Below, one piece after another: positions 38,733 to 47,249 of a DNA stretch of 64,000 bases. Made by a program: the position numbers and the translations under genes. The notes below the pieces were generated by a model that did no database searches, was not told where the DNA came from, and was given only the letters and a program-made list of their open reading frames with translations. Each line of letters starts with the position of its first letter. Position 1 is the first letter of the stretch. Source of the stretch: UBA12077 sp963665525 (GTDB lineage: Bacteria; Bacteroidota; Bacteroidia; Bacteroidales; UBA12077); NCBI GenBank assembly GCA_963665525.1, contig OY762280.1, positions 2,294,001 through 2,358,000 of the forward strand, read 5' to 3'.

Positions 38733-39341
38733 ATGAAAAAAACAAATTTATTACTATTATCAACACTACTTGTTTCTGTTTATTTATTTATTGCATGCGA
38801 TGATGAAGATAATATTATCCCAACAAGCGAAGGTCAAATCACCATTGATGCTTCGGATTACAGCACCTGGGTCTATTTTTCATTCGATGAAGATACCATT
38901 GTTCCAGTTAACGATTTTAAAAATTCAACCAATTGGGATTTGGGTTTTAACAGGTATAATTTACGAGTTAATTGCGGAACTTCTGGACCGGGAAATGGAG
39001 GTACTTATGCCACAGGCGAAACAATGTTTAGCAATCTTGTAATTGCTCCTGAAAATGGTTATTCTGTTAACGATTCCATAGAGGTTGTTACAGATATCAG
39101 TTCAATGCCTCCGGTAATGGAAACTGTACCCGGTGATACATTATTAGCTAGTTGGATTGAGATGTCTTACAACAATAATGGCCCGGTTTATACCTACAGT
39201 AATGAAATTTTTGTGATTAAAACAGCAAAAGGTAAATATGCTAAAATATGGTTAAAGGATTATTTCAACGATGAAGCTAAAAGCGGAAATGTTACTATGA
39301 AATATCTGTATCAACCCGATGGTAGTATAAAACTTGAATAA
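38733..39341 (+). CDS. hmuY: HmuY-family heme-binding lipoprotein
   Basis: The 202-residue protein has a lipoprotein signal ending 'FIAC' (Cys22) followed by DDED, which resembles the Bacteroidetes surface export signal. The mature domain matches the HmuY family: 'NWDLGFNRYNLRVNCGTSG' with 'GNGGTY', and 'YAKIWLKDYFND...GNVTMKYLYQPDGS' at the C-terminus. HmuY binds heme on the surface and passes it to the TonB receptor encoded just upstream. Heme-ligand residues differ among family members and cannot be assigned here. The gene is closed by a strong terminator. Confidence 0.87.
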   Translation: MKKTNLLLLSTLLVSVYLFIACDDEDNIIPTSEGQITIDASDYSTWVYFSFDEDTIVPVNDFKNSTNWDLGFNRYNLRVNCGTSGPGNGGTYATGETMFSNLVIAPENGYSVNDSIEVVTDISSMPPVMETVPGDTLLASWIEMSYNNNGPVYTYSNEIFVIKTAKGKYAKIWLKDYFNDEAKSGNVTMKYLYQPDGSIKLE

Positions 39342-39362
39342 GTAACTATTAAATTCTATTCA

Positions 39363-39400
39363 ATGCCTAAAAGAACCTCATTACTTTTAGGCATTTTTTA
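39363..39400 (+). terminator. Rho-independent terminator after the HmuY-family gene
   Basis: A perfect 11-bp stem (ATGCCTAAAAG / CTTTTAGGCAT) with a 10-nt loop is followed directly by TTTTTT. It lies 21 bp after the stop codon. Confidence 0.85.
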
Positions 39401-39465
39401 TATAGCATAAAAGAATTATGCCTCTAAACTTGACTTATTGATATACAGCTGATAACTTTACTGCT

Positions 39466-40185
39466 ATGCATAGTATCTTTATTAAATACAAGAAGAATAA
39501 AACACTTATTTGGGTTAGCATATTTGCTATTTGTATGGGCATGTTCGAAGGTTCGGTTGTTGTTTACCTCAGAGCCCTTTATTATCCCAATGGATTTGAT
39601 TTTCCAGTAACATTAATCGATCAGCATATTGCATTAACGGAATTGATTCGTGAACTAGCTTCGCTTTTTATGTTACTTTCGATTGGAATTATTAGCGGTA
39701 AAAACTTTACAGAACGCTTTGCCTGGTTTATTTATTCGTTTGCAGTTTGGGATATAATTTATTATATATTCTTATTTCTAATTTTAGGATGGCCACCAAG
39801 CATATTTACATGGGATATTCTATTTCTTATTCCTGTAATGTGGACAGGTCCGGTTATTGCTCCAATAATATTGTCTCTTTTAATGATTTTATTAAGCCTC
39901 ATTGTTTACCAATTCAATCAACAATCAAAAATTCGATTTAATATTTTAAAACACGATTGGTTGGTTTTAATTGCAGGATCAATTATTATCTTTATCGCTT
40001 TTATCTTAGACTACTGTAAATTTATTATCCATAATATCACGTTTTCAGATTTTAATTTTGATCTACTTTCTTCGCTATCTTTAAAATACATTCCCGAATC
40101 GTTTAACTGGGCTTTATTTACCGTTGGTTTTTTTGTTATATCTGCAGGGATTTTTTCTGTTTATATATCTGGGAAAAACAATTAA
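39466..40185 (+). CDS. Conserved multi-pass membrane protein, unknown function
   Basis: The 239-residue protein has about seven hydrophobic spans. Recognisable conserved pieces are 'GMFEGSVVVYLRALYYPNGF' near the N-terminus and 'SFAVWDIIYYIFLFLILGWP...TWDILFLIPVMWTGPVIAP' in the middle. I recall this family from other Bacteroidetes and related phyla, without a known function. It follows the terminator of the heme locus, so it likely has its own promoter. Context gives no firm clue. Confidence 0.82.
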   Translation: MHSIFIKYKKNKTLIWVSIFAICMGMFEGSVVVYLRALYYPNGFDFPVTLIDQHIALTELIRELASLFMLLSIGIISGKNFTERFAWFIYSFAVWDIIYYIFLFLILGWPPSIFTWDILFLIPVMWTGPVIAPIILSLLMILLSLIVYQFNQQSKIRFNILKHDWLVLIAGSIIIFIAFILDYCKFIIHNITFSDFNFDLLSSLSLKYIPESFNWALFTVGFFVISAGIFSVYISGKNN

Positions 40186-40203
40186 TCAAAGTTTTATAAA
40201 ATT

Positions 40204-40233
40204 AAAAGGAGTACACAAAATTCTATGTACTCC
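40204..40233 (-). terminator. Terminator hairpin for the oligopeptidase gene
   Basis: An 8-bp stem (GGAGTACA / TGTACTCC) with a 10-nt loop is followed on the - strand by TTTTAATTTT. It lies ~25 bp past the oligopeptidase stop and between convergent genes. Confidence 0.65.
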
Positions 40234-40257
40234 ATATTCCAGCTATATATATGATAT

Positions 40258-42384
40258 CTATTCTGTTATTTCTAACTGTTGAAACATAAATGCATATTCC
40301 ATTGCATATTCTTTTAATGCTTCAAATCGTCCTGATGCTCCTCCATGTCCAGTGTCCATGTTAGTATGAAGAAGTAAAATATGATCATCTGTTTTCATCT
40401 CACGCAACTTTGCAACCCATTTAGCAGGTTCCCAATACTGAACTTGTGAATCATGTAATCCTGTTGTTACCAACATAGCAGGATAATCTTGAGCTTTAAC
40501 CTGATCATATGGAGAATAAGAAAGCATATAATCATAGTACTTTTTATCTTTTGGATTTCCCCACTCATCGAACTCTCCTGTTGTTAACGGAATACTTTCG
40601 TCTAACATAGTTGTAACTACATCAACAAAAGGAACCTGAGCAATAACACCTTTATACAATTCTGGCTGCATATTTACTATTGCACCCATCAATAAACCAC
40701 CAGCACTACCTCCCATTGCAAATAATTTTTCATTGGATGTATACTTTTGTTCTATTAAATGTTCAGCACAATCGTTAAAATCAGTAAAAGTATTTTTCTT
40801 GTTTAAAAGCTTACCATCTTCATACCACTGACGTCCCAAGTATTGTCCTCCGCGAACATGAGCAATAACATATACAAATCCTCGATCAAGTAAACTTAAT
40901 CGAATACTTGAAAAATATGGATCATTCGTATAACCATAAGAACCATAAGCATATAATAATGTTGGATTTGATCCGTCTAATTTAATGCCTTTTCTATAAA
41001 CAAGTGACATTGGAATTTCTGCACCATCATCCGCTTTTGCAAAAATTCTTTTTGCTTCATAGTTATTTTTATCAAATTCACCCAGAACTTCTTGTTCTTT
41101 TTTAACTACTTTTTCTTTGGTACTCATATTGTAATCAATGGTTGAATTTGGAGTAGTTAATGAGGTATAACCATAGCGCAGATATTCACTATCGAAATTT
41201 GGATTCGTTGATATATAAGCCATATAGGTTTCTTCACCAAAATCCAGATAGTGTTCAGAATTATCTTCCCAGTTTATAATTCTCATTTGGGTTAAACCGT
41301 TCTTGCGTTCCTCTACAACTAAATATTTTTTAAAAATCTCTAAACCCTCTAAATATACATCCTCACGATGAGCAATTACCTCTTTCCAGTTTTCTTTAGT
41401 AGTTTTCTTTATTGAGGTTTTCATCAATCTAAAATTCTTTGCCTCCAAATTAGTTCTGATATAAAAATCATCTTTAAAATGAGAAACTGAATATTCAAGT
41501 CCTCTTTCTCTGGCCTGAATAAGCGTGAAATCACTCATAGGATGATCAGCATTTAAGAACCTGCACTCATCAGACATAGTGCTATATGAACTGATCATGA
41601 TAAACTGATCTGATTTCGTTTTCCATACAGTAGTTCCAAAAGTCTCATCCTTTTCATGATAAACTTCAACATCTTTGCTAAAATCATTTCCTAATATGTG
41701 CCTGAATATTTTTATTGATCTCAGGGTTTCCGGATCTTTCTTTGTATAAAAAATGGTTTTATTATCGTTAGCCCATGCTACAGATCCTGTGGTTATTGGT
41801 ATCTGATCATGATAAATTTCCCCTGTCTCCAAATTCTTAATATGTATGGTATACATTCTTCTACTTACTGTATCAACACCAAATGCTAAGAGCTTATTGT
41901 CAGGACTTACATTCAAGCCTCGAACTTGATAATATTCATACCCTTGAGCCATTTCATTAACATTAAGCATAATTTCTTCATCAGCTTCCAAATATCCCTT
42001 TTTTCTACAATAAATAGGATATTCTTTCCCTTCTTCGTAACGTGAATAATAAAAATAACCATTTTTATTATAGGGAACAGACTCGTCAGTTTCTTTAATT
42101 CTTGATTTCATCTCATGAAATAAATCTTCTTGAAATTTCTCAGTCGATTTAAGAATAGTCTCGGTATATTTATTTTCTTCTTTTAAATAATTTATTACTT
42201 CTGGATTTTCTCGATCATTTAACCAAAAATAATTATCGATCCGTGTGTGGTTATGAATTGTCAGTTCTTTTGGTATTTTATTAGCTACAGGAGGTTTAAC
42301 AGTAGATTCATTACTACATGATGATATAATTATTAAACTTAAAATAATTAATAATACTTTTTTACTGGAATTAATTTTTCTCAT
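40258..42384 (-). CDS. ptrB: Oligopeptidase B (prolyl oligopeptidase family S9A), exported lipoprotein form
   Basis: The 708-residue protein has a lipoprotein signal ('LIIISSC', Cys23) and is probably on the periplasmic side of a membrane. After a short linker comes the seven-bladed propeller (~95-440) and the alpha/beta-hydrolase domain (~450-700). Ser560 in 'MGGSAGGLL', Asp645 in 'GLHDSQV' and His680 in 'TGHGGASGR' form the catalytic triad. Their spacing (85 and 35) is the same as in E. coli oligopeptidase B (532/617/652). The enzyme cuts short peptides, usually after basic residues. The gene is divergent from the PspC-domain gene. Confidence 0.94.
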   Translation of the reverse strand: MRKINSSKKVLLIILSLIIISSCSNESTVKPPVANKIPKELTIHNHTRIDNYFWLNDRENPEVINYLKEENKYTETILKSTEKFQEDLFHEMKSRIKETDESVPYNKNGYFYYSRYEEGKEYPIYCRKKGYLEADEEIMLNVNEMAQGYEYYQVRGLNVSPDNKLLAFGVDTVSRRMYTIHIKNLETGEIYHDQIPITTGSVAWANDNKTIFYTKKDPETLRSIKIFRHILGNDFSKDVEVYHEKDETFGTTVWKTKSDQFIMISSYSTMSDECRFLNADHPMSDFTLIQARERGLEYSVSHFKDDFYIRTNLEAKNFRLMKTSIKKTTKENWKEVIAHREDVYLEGLEIFKKYLVVEERKNGLTQMRIINWEDNSEHYLDFGEETYMAYISTNPNFDSEYLRYGYTSLTTPNSTIDYNMSTKEKVVKKEQEVLGEFDKNNYEAKRIFAKADDGAEIPMSLVYRKGIKLDGSNPTLLYAYGSYGYTNDPYFSSIRLSLLDRGFVYVIAHVRGGQYLGRQWYEDGKLLNKKNTFTDFNDCAEHLIEQKYTSNEKLFAMGGSAGGLLMGAIVNMQPELYKGVIAQVPFVDVVTTMLDESIPLTTGEFDEWGNPKDKKYYDYMLSYSPYDQVKAQDYPAMLVTTGLHDSQVQYWEPAKWVAKLREMKTDDHILLLHTNMDTGHGGASGRFEALKEYAMEYAFMFQQLEITE

Positions 42385-42500
42385 AAGAAACTCATAATTA
42401 AATTTGACATATAAAATTACTAAATCTGTTTATTATTATCTAATAAATATATTTCTTTAACAAGGAATAATAAGAATCGTTCACAATAGAAACTAAAATT

Positions 42501-42704
42501 ATGTACGAAAAAAGATTAACACGTTCGAACGACCAGGTCATTGCCGGAGTATGTGCAGGAATAGCTGAGTATTTTGGCTGGGACATAGCTATTGTTAGAA
42601 TCGTTTACCTAATTTTAAGTATAGTTAGTGTTGCATTCCCAGGAATATTAGTCTATGTTATTTTATGGATTGTCATGCCCGAGAAAAACAATCAATATTA
42701 TTAA
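42501..42704 (+). CDS. PspC-domain membrane protein
   Basis: The 67-residue protein is a single PspC domain: 'KRLTRSNDQVIAGVCAGIAEYFGWD' followed by a hydrophobic hairpin ('IVRIVYLILSIVSVAFPGILVYVILWIVMP'). PspC proteins sense or respond to inner-membrane stress in enterobacteria. In Bacteroidetes such mini-proteins are common and their role is not fixed. It shares a 116-bp divergent region with the oligopeptidase gene. Confidence 0.9.
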   Translation: MYEKRLTRSNDQVIAGVCAGIAEYFGWDIAIVRIVYLILSIVSVAFPGILVYVILWIVMPEKNNQYY

Positions 42705-42858
42705 TTTAGATACATCGAGAACACTTTTTTAGGTATTTATATACAATTTTCAATCGAATATCAAAAAAACGTATAAATCAAGGAATTATAATTTACTTTT
42801 TTCAATTCGTTTTAGTAAATTAGCTACAAACGAAATTTAATTCCTATACCGTTATTTT

Positions 42859-43248
42859 ATGATTCCAAATCCATATAAATGGAATACAAAAACTATTCTG
42901 GTTGCTGAAGATGAAAATAGCAATTATAAGTATCTTGAAATGGTCCTTAATAAAACAAAAGTGAATATTTTATGGGCTAAAGACGGTTTAGAAGCAATCC
43001 AAATGACAAAGGAACACGAGCCCGATTTAATTTTGATGGATATTAAAATGCCAAATTTGGATGGCTTAGAAGCAACCAGAGAAATAAAAAAAACACATCC
43101 GGAAATTCCTATTATTGCCCAAACCGCTTTTGCAATGGAAAACGATGAACGATTAAGCTTAGAAGCCGGATGTAACTCTTATTTATCTAAACCAATAAAA
43201 GCAAATAAATTGTTAGCAGTTTTGTCAACATTTTTAATAAGTGATTAA
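42859..43248 (+). CDS. Stand-alone response-regulator receiver protein
   Basis: The 129-residue protein is one CheY-like receiver domain with no output domain. Acidic residues are in 'VAEDEN', the phospho-acceptor Asp61 is in 'LILMDIKMP', and Thr and Lys of the switch are in 'IAQTAF' and 'YLSKPI'. It is clearly related to the C-terminal receiver of the hybrid kinase encoded 32 bp downstream, so the pair likely arose by duplication. It may act as a phospho-shuttle or sink for that kinase. No DNA-binding domain is present. Confidence 0.92.
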   Translation: MIPNPYKWNTKTILVAEDENSNYKYLEMVLNKTKVNILWAKDGLEAIQMTKEHEPDLILMDIKMPNLDGLEATREIKKTHPEIPIIAQTAFAMENDERLSLEAGCNSYLSKPIKANKLLAVLSTFLISD

Positions 43249-43280
43249 TAATATTTATTAATCTTTTAATTTTATTAACC

Positions 43281-46200
43281 ATGCCTCCCTTACATTCTGA
43301 AATAAGAAACAAAGTATTGTTTTTAGGCTTTTTATTATGCTTATCATTTTATACTTATGGGCAAAATAATGAATTTAAGTTTGAGAAAATTTCTGTTAAA
43401 GATGGTCTTTCTCATAGTAATGTTTATACCATAATTCAGGATAATCTAGGATACATGTGGTTTGGCACTCAAGATGGACTTGATAAATACGATGGCTATA
43501 AATTTACAACATACAGGCACAGCTCACAAGATACCAATTCTCTTTCTTCAAGTAATTTTGGTAAAATATATCAAGATTCTTCCGGTATTTTCTGGTTTGG
43601 TACATTTGGGGGTGGATTAGACAGATATGATCCGAAAACAAATACATTTACAAATTTCTCGTATTATCCAAACGACACAAACTGTTTAAGTAGCAATCAA
43701 ATTTTCTTTGTTTTTGAAGATAGCCAAAGTAAATTGTGGATAGGAACTGCAAACGGTGGATTAAATAAATTTAATAAAAAAACACAAAAATTTACAAGAT
43801 ACTTAGCTATTGATAATAACCCTAAAAGCTTTAGCAGCTTAAGAGCAAAATGTATTTGTGAAACCAGCGATGGTACCATATGGATAGGGTCTGGTGACGG
43901 ACTGAATAAATACAATAGAAATACCGATGATTTTACAGTTTATCAACACGACCCTAAAAATAAAAATAGTTTAAGCTCAAATAGTATACAACATCTATTT
44001 GTTGATGAAAATGATATCATTTGGATTGCATCGCGCGAATCGGGCATGACTAAATTCAATCCAAAGACAAATACTTTTAAACATTACCAACATAATCCAA
44101 ACAATCCAAATTCTATAAGCGACAATAATGTTGAATTTATTCTTAAAGACTCATATGGTATTCTTTGGATTGGAACATACCAGGGAGGATTAAATAGATT
44201 TGACCCGGTCACTGAAGAATTTACAAAATTTATTCATGATCAAAATAATATTGAAAGTATCAGTCATAATCGTATTGAATATTTGTATGAAGATGCATCG
44301 AAGAACTTATGGATAGCCACCCGAGGAGGAGGAATTAATAAACTCAATTTAAAACCTCAGAAGTTTTATAATATTTTACATGATCCTCAAAATAGCAATT
44401 CTCTTCCTCATCCAAGTGTTATGGCAATAGATAGTGATAAGAATGGTAATTTATGGATAGGAACAGATGGTGGGGGTCTTTCGAGATATAATCCTCAAAC
44501 TGGAAAATATTTGCATTTACAGAATGATCCTTTGAATAAAAATTCAATAGCTAGTAATCGCATCTGGTCAGTTTTAATTGACAAAAAAGGCATCATATGG
44601 GCTGGGACATATAGAAATGGATTAAGCAGAATTGAGTACAAAGATGGCAAATACATCTTTAATCACTACACAAAGAATATCAAGGAAAAAGGACTTAGCG
44701 ATAATCAAATAAATACAATTGTTGAAGATCAAAATGGAGAAATATGGATCGCTACATCCGATGGTTTAAACAAACTCATTAAATCAGATAATCCTAACAA
44801 TTATACTTTCAAACATTATTATCATAACCCTAATAGTACTAATAATTTTGCCGACAATTATATAAGCAATCTATTCCTGGATAGTCATGGTCGTTACTGG
44901 GTTGGATCTTATACCGGAGGCTTATATCAATTCATACCTGAAGAAGAAAAATTTGTGCGTTATTCTCCATCAGACTTTGAGAATTCTGAGTTAAAAAAGG
45001 AGATTCGAGTATTAATAATATTTGAAGATCATAATAATAATTTATTGCTAGGAACAGAATCAAGCGGAGTAATAAAATTCAATTTTGAAGATAAAAACTT
45101 TTCTGTTTTAACAAATAATAAAGATCTTACAGATAACATGATCATTGGCATGCTCGAGGACGATTTAAGTAACTTATGGATTACAACCAGCCGGGGATTA
45201 TATAAATATTCGACCTTAAATAAAAGTGCAAACAAATATTCATTTGTTGATGGACTTGAAAGTAGTGGTTTTAATAGAAATGCAGTATTAAAATGTACTA
45301 ATGGTAATATGTACATAGGAAGTAATTTGGCATTAACTTATTTTAATCCTTTGGAAGTAAGTAATAATCCTTATCCTCCGAGAATTATCATTACCGATTT
45401 TAAAATATTAAATAACTCACAGTGGGAAAATTACCTATCTCCATACACAAAATATCTGGATAAAAATAGGATGATTAATCTTACTCAACAAGATTATGTT
45501 TTTACCATTGAATTTGCAGCAACAGACTATACTGTTCCTTTCCAGAATCAATACAAATATAAATTGGAAGGCTTTGATCAGGATTGGATAGATTCTAAAA
45601 ATTATAGGAGTGCAACTTATACGAATTTAAATCCCGGAACATATATTTTTAAAGTTACAGGTAGTAATAATGATAAGATCTGGAATAAAGAGCCTGCTGA
45701 GCTGGTGATAAAAGTTATTCCTCCATTCTACCAAAAGTGGTGGTTCATTATCTTAATTTCAATACTAAGTATAATAATTATCATAAGTTATATTAAAATA
45801 AGAGAAAAGAACCTGATTGTTAAAAATGAGATACTTGAAAATAAAATTAAGGAAAGAACCGTAAAGATAAACAATCAAAAAGAAGAATTAAGATCGCAGG
45901 CTGAGCATCTCGAGAAAATAAATAAAAAATTATCAAATCAACAAGAACATCTCGAAAAGCTAGTACATGAGCGAACACAAGATTTAGAAATAGCAAAAGA
46001 AAAGGCAGAAGAATCAGATCGACTGAAATCTTCCTTTTTAGCAAATATGTCTCATGAAATTAGGACTCCAATGAATGCTATCATCGGTTTCTCTAATCTT
46101 ATGGACGACGAAACGGTTGAGAGAGAAAATAAAGCTGAACTTACTAGTTTAATTAAAAAAAATAGTAACACTTTATTAAATCTTATTGATGATATCATTG

Positions 46201-47135
46201 ATATTGCTAAAATCGAATCTAACCAACTTGAGATAACTAAAAAGAACTGCTTTATCAACGCAATATTTAAAGATCTCTTACTAGATTTTGAGGAAATAAT
46301 TAATTCTAATCCTAATGTTACGGTAAAAATCCAAGAACCACAACTATTTAATAAGGTTGAAATCTTTACAGATCCTTTTAGATTACAACAAGTATTAAAA
46401 CACTTAATAAGCAATGCCCTTAAATTTACCGAAAAAGGAGTCATTGAATTTGGATATGAAATGATCCATGCTAAATCCAATGAAATTAAATTTTATGTAA
46501 AAGATACGGGTATAGGTTTAAGTCAAGAACAACAAACTCAAATATTTTCGCGATTTACAAAAATTGAAAACAATAAAAAGAAAATATATCGAGGAGCAGG
46601 TTTAGGTTTAACAATAACCAAAAACTTAGTTGAAATGCTTGGAGGTAAGATGATTGTTGAATCTGAAGTTAATAAAGGCTCTACGTTTTATTTTACTTTA
46701 CCGTATCACAAAATTGAAATCAAGGAAAAAACTCAGGATCAATCAAAACCAGCAAATGCTAAATTTAATTGGAGCAATAAAAGTATTTTAGTAGCTGAAG
46801 ATGAAGAAAGTAATTTTAAATTTCTTCAGATGGTCATTAGAAAGACAGGTGCCAAAATAATTTGGGCAAAAACAGGAAAACAAGCGATTCAAATGTGCAA
46901 AAATAATAACATTGATCTTATTTTAATGGATATTAAAATGCCCGAAATGGATGGTCTGGAAGCTATTAAGGAAATTAGAAAACACGACTCAAAAATAAGT
47001 ATTATTGTACAATCGGCATTCTCTATGCCCGAAGACAGAAACCTTAGTTTTGATGCCGGGGCTAATGATTTTATTTCAAAACCTATTGGTACTGAGAAAT
47101 TATTACGTGTTATCGATAAACAATTGAACGAATAA
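43281..47135 (+). CDS. Hybrid sensor histidine kinase with Reg_prop/Y_Y_Y sensor and receiver, no AraC domain
   Basis: The 1284-residue protein has a signal peptide (~1-27) and a periplasmic two-propeller sensor made of Reg_prop repeats ('GxxxWFGTxxGGLxRYDP', ~12-14 units, residues ~35-700). A Y_Y_Y domain (~720-790, 'FAATDYTVPFQNQYKYKLEG') and one membrane span (~818-840) follow. Next come a coiled coil, HisKA (His925 in 'MSHEIRTPMNAI'), HATPase ('NALKFTEKG', 'DTGIGL', 'GAGLGLTI') and a receiver (Asp1217). The architecture matches Bacteroidetes hybrid two-component systems, except that it stops after the receiver and lacks the AraC-type DNA-binding domain. Output must therefore go through another protein, perhaps via the upstream receiver protein. 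Confidence 0.94.
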   Translation: MPPLHSEIRNKVLFLGFLLCLSFYTYGQNNEFKFEKISVKDGLSHSNVYTIIQDNLGYMWFGTQDGLDKYDGYKFTTYRHSSQDTNSLSSSNFGKIYQDSSGIFWFGTFGGGLDRYDPKTNTFTNFSYYPNDTNCLSSNQIFFVFEDSQSKLWIGTANGGLNKFNKKTQKFTRYLAIDNNPKSFSSLRAKCICETSDGTIWIGSGDGLNKYNRNTDDFTVYQHDPKNKNSLSSNSIQHLFVDENDIIWIASRESGMTKFNPKTNTFKHYQHNPNNPNSISDNNVEFILKDSYGILWIGTYQGGLNRFDPVTEEFTKFIHDQNNIESISHNRIEYLYEDASKNLWIATRGGGINKLNLKPQKFYNILHDPQNSNSLPHPSVMAIDSDKNGNLWIGTDGGGLSRYNPQTGKYLHLQNDPLNKNSIASNRIWSVLIDKKGIIWAGTYRNGLSRIEYKDGKYIFNHYTKNIKEKGLSDNQINTIVEDQNGEIWIATSDGLNKLIKSDNPNNYTFKHYYHNPNSTNNFADNYISNLFLDSHGRYWVGSYTGGLYQFIPEEEKFVRYSPSDFENSELKKEIRVLIIFEDHNNNLLLGTESSGVIKFNFEDKNFSVLTNNKDLTDNMIIGMLEDDLSNLWITTSRGLYKYSTLNKSANKYSFVDGLESSGFNRNAVLKCTNGNMYIGSNLALTYFNPLEVSNNPYPPRIIITDFKILNNSQWENYLSPYTKYLDKNRMINLTQQDYVFTIEFAATDYTVPFQNQYKYKLEGFDQDWIDSKNYRSATYTNLNPGTYIFKVTGSNNDKIWNKEPAELVIKVIPPFYQKWWFIILISILSIIIIISYIKIREKNLIVKNEILENKIKERTVKINNQKEELRSQAEHLEKINKKLSNQQEHLEKLVHERTQDLEIAKEKAEESDRLKSSFLANMSHEIRTPMNAIIGFSNLMDDETVERENKAELTSLIKKNSNTLLNLIDDIIDIAKIESNQLEITKKNCFINAIFKDLLLDFEEIINSNPNVTVKIQEPQLFNKVEIFTDPFRLQQVLKHLISNALKFTEKGVIEFGYEMIHAKSNEIKFYVKDTGIGLSQEQQTQIFSRFTKIENNKKKIYRGAGLGLTITKNLVEMLGGKMIVESEVNKGSTFYFTLPYHKIEIKEKTQDQSKPANAKFNWSNKSILVAEDEESNFKFLQMVIRKTGAKIIWAKTGKQAIQMCKNNNIDLILMDIKMPEMDGLEAIKEIRKHDSKISIIVQSAFSMPEDRNLSFDAGANDFISKPIGTEKLLRVIDKQLNE

Positions 47136-47218
47136 TAAATTGTATTCTAAACATATATTTTAACATTTCTTTAACTCTTATTAGAATATCCTTAACAATC
47201 TTCAATATCAACTTTAGA

Positions 47219-47226
47219 TAATTTTG
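47219..47226 (+). promoter_or_regulatory. Candidate -7 box (TAATTTTG) before the ABC permease gene
   Basis: TAATTTTG fits TAnnTTTG and lies 23 bp before the ATG at 47250. No TTTG -33 element is seen at the usual distance. Confidence 0.4.
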
Positions 47227-47249
47227 ATATAAATTAAAATTCTAAAGTT

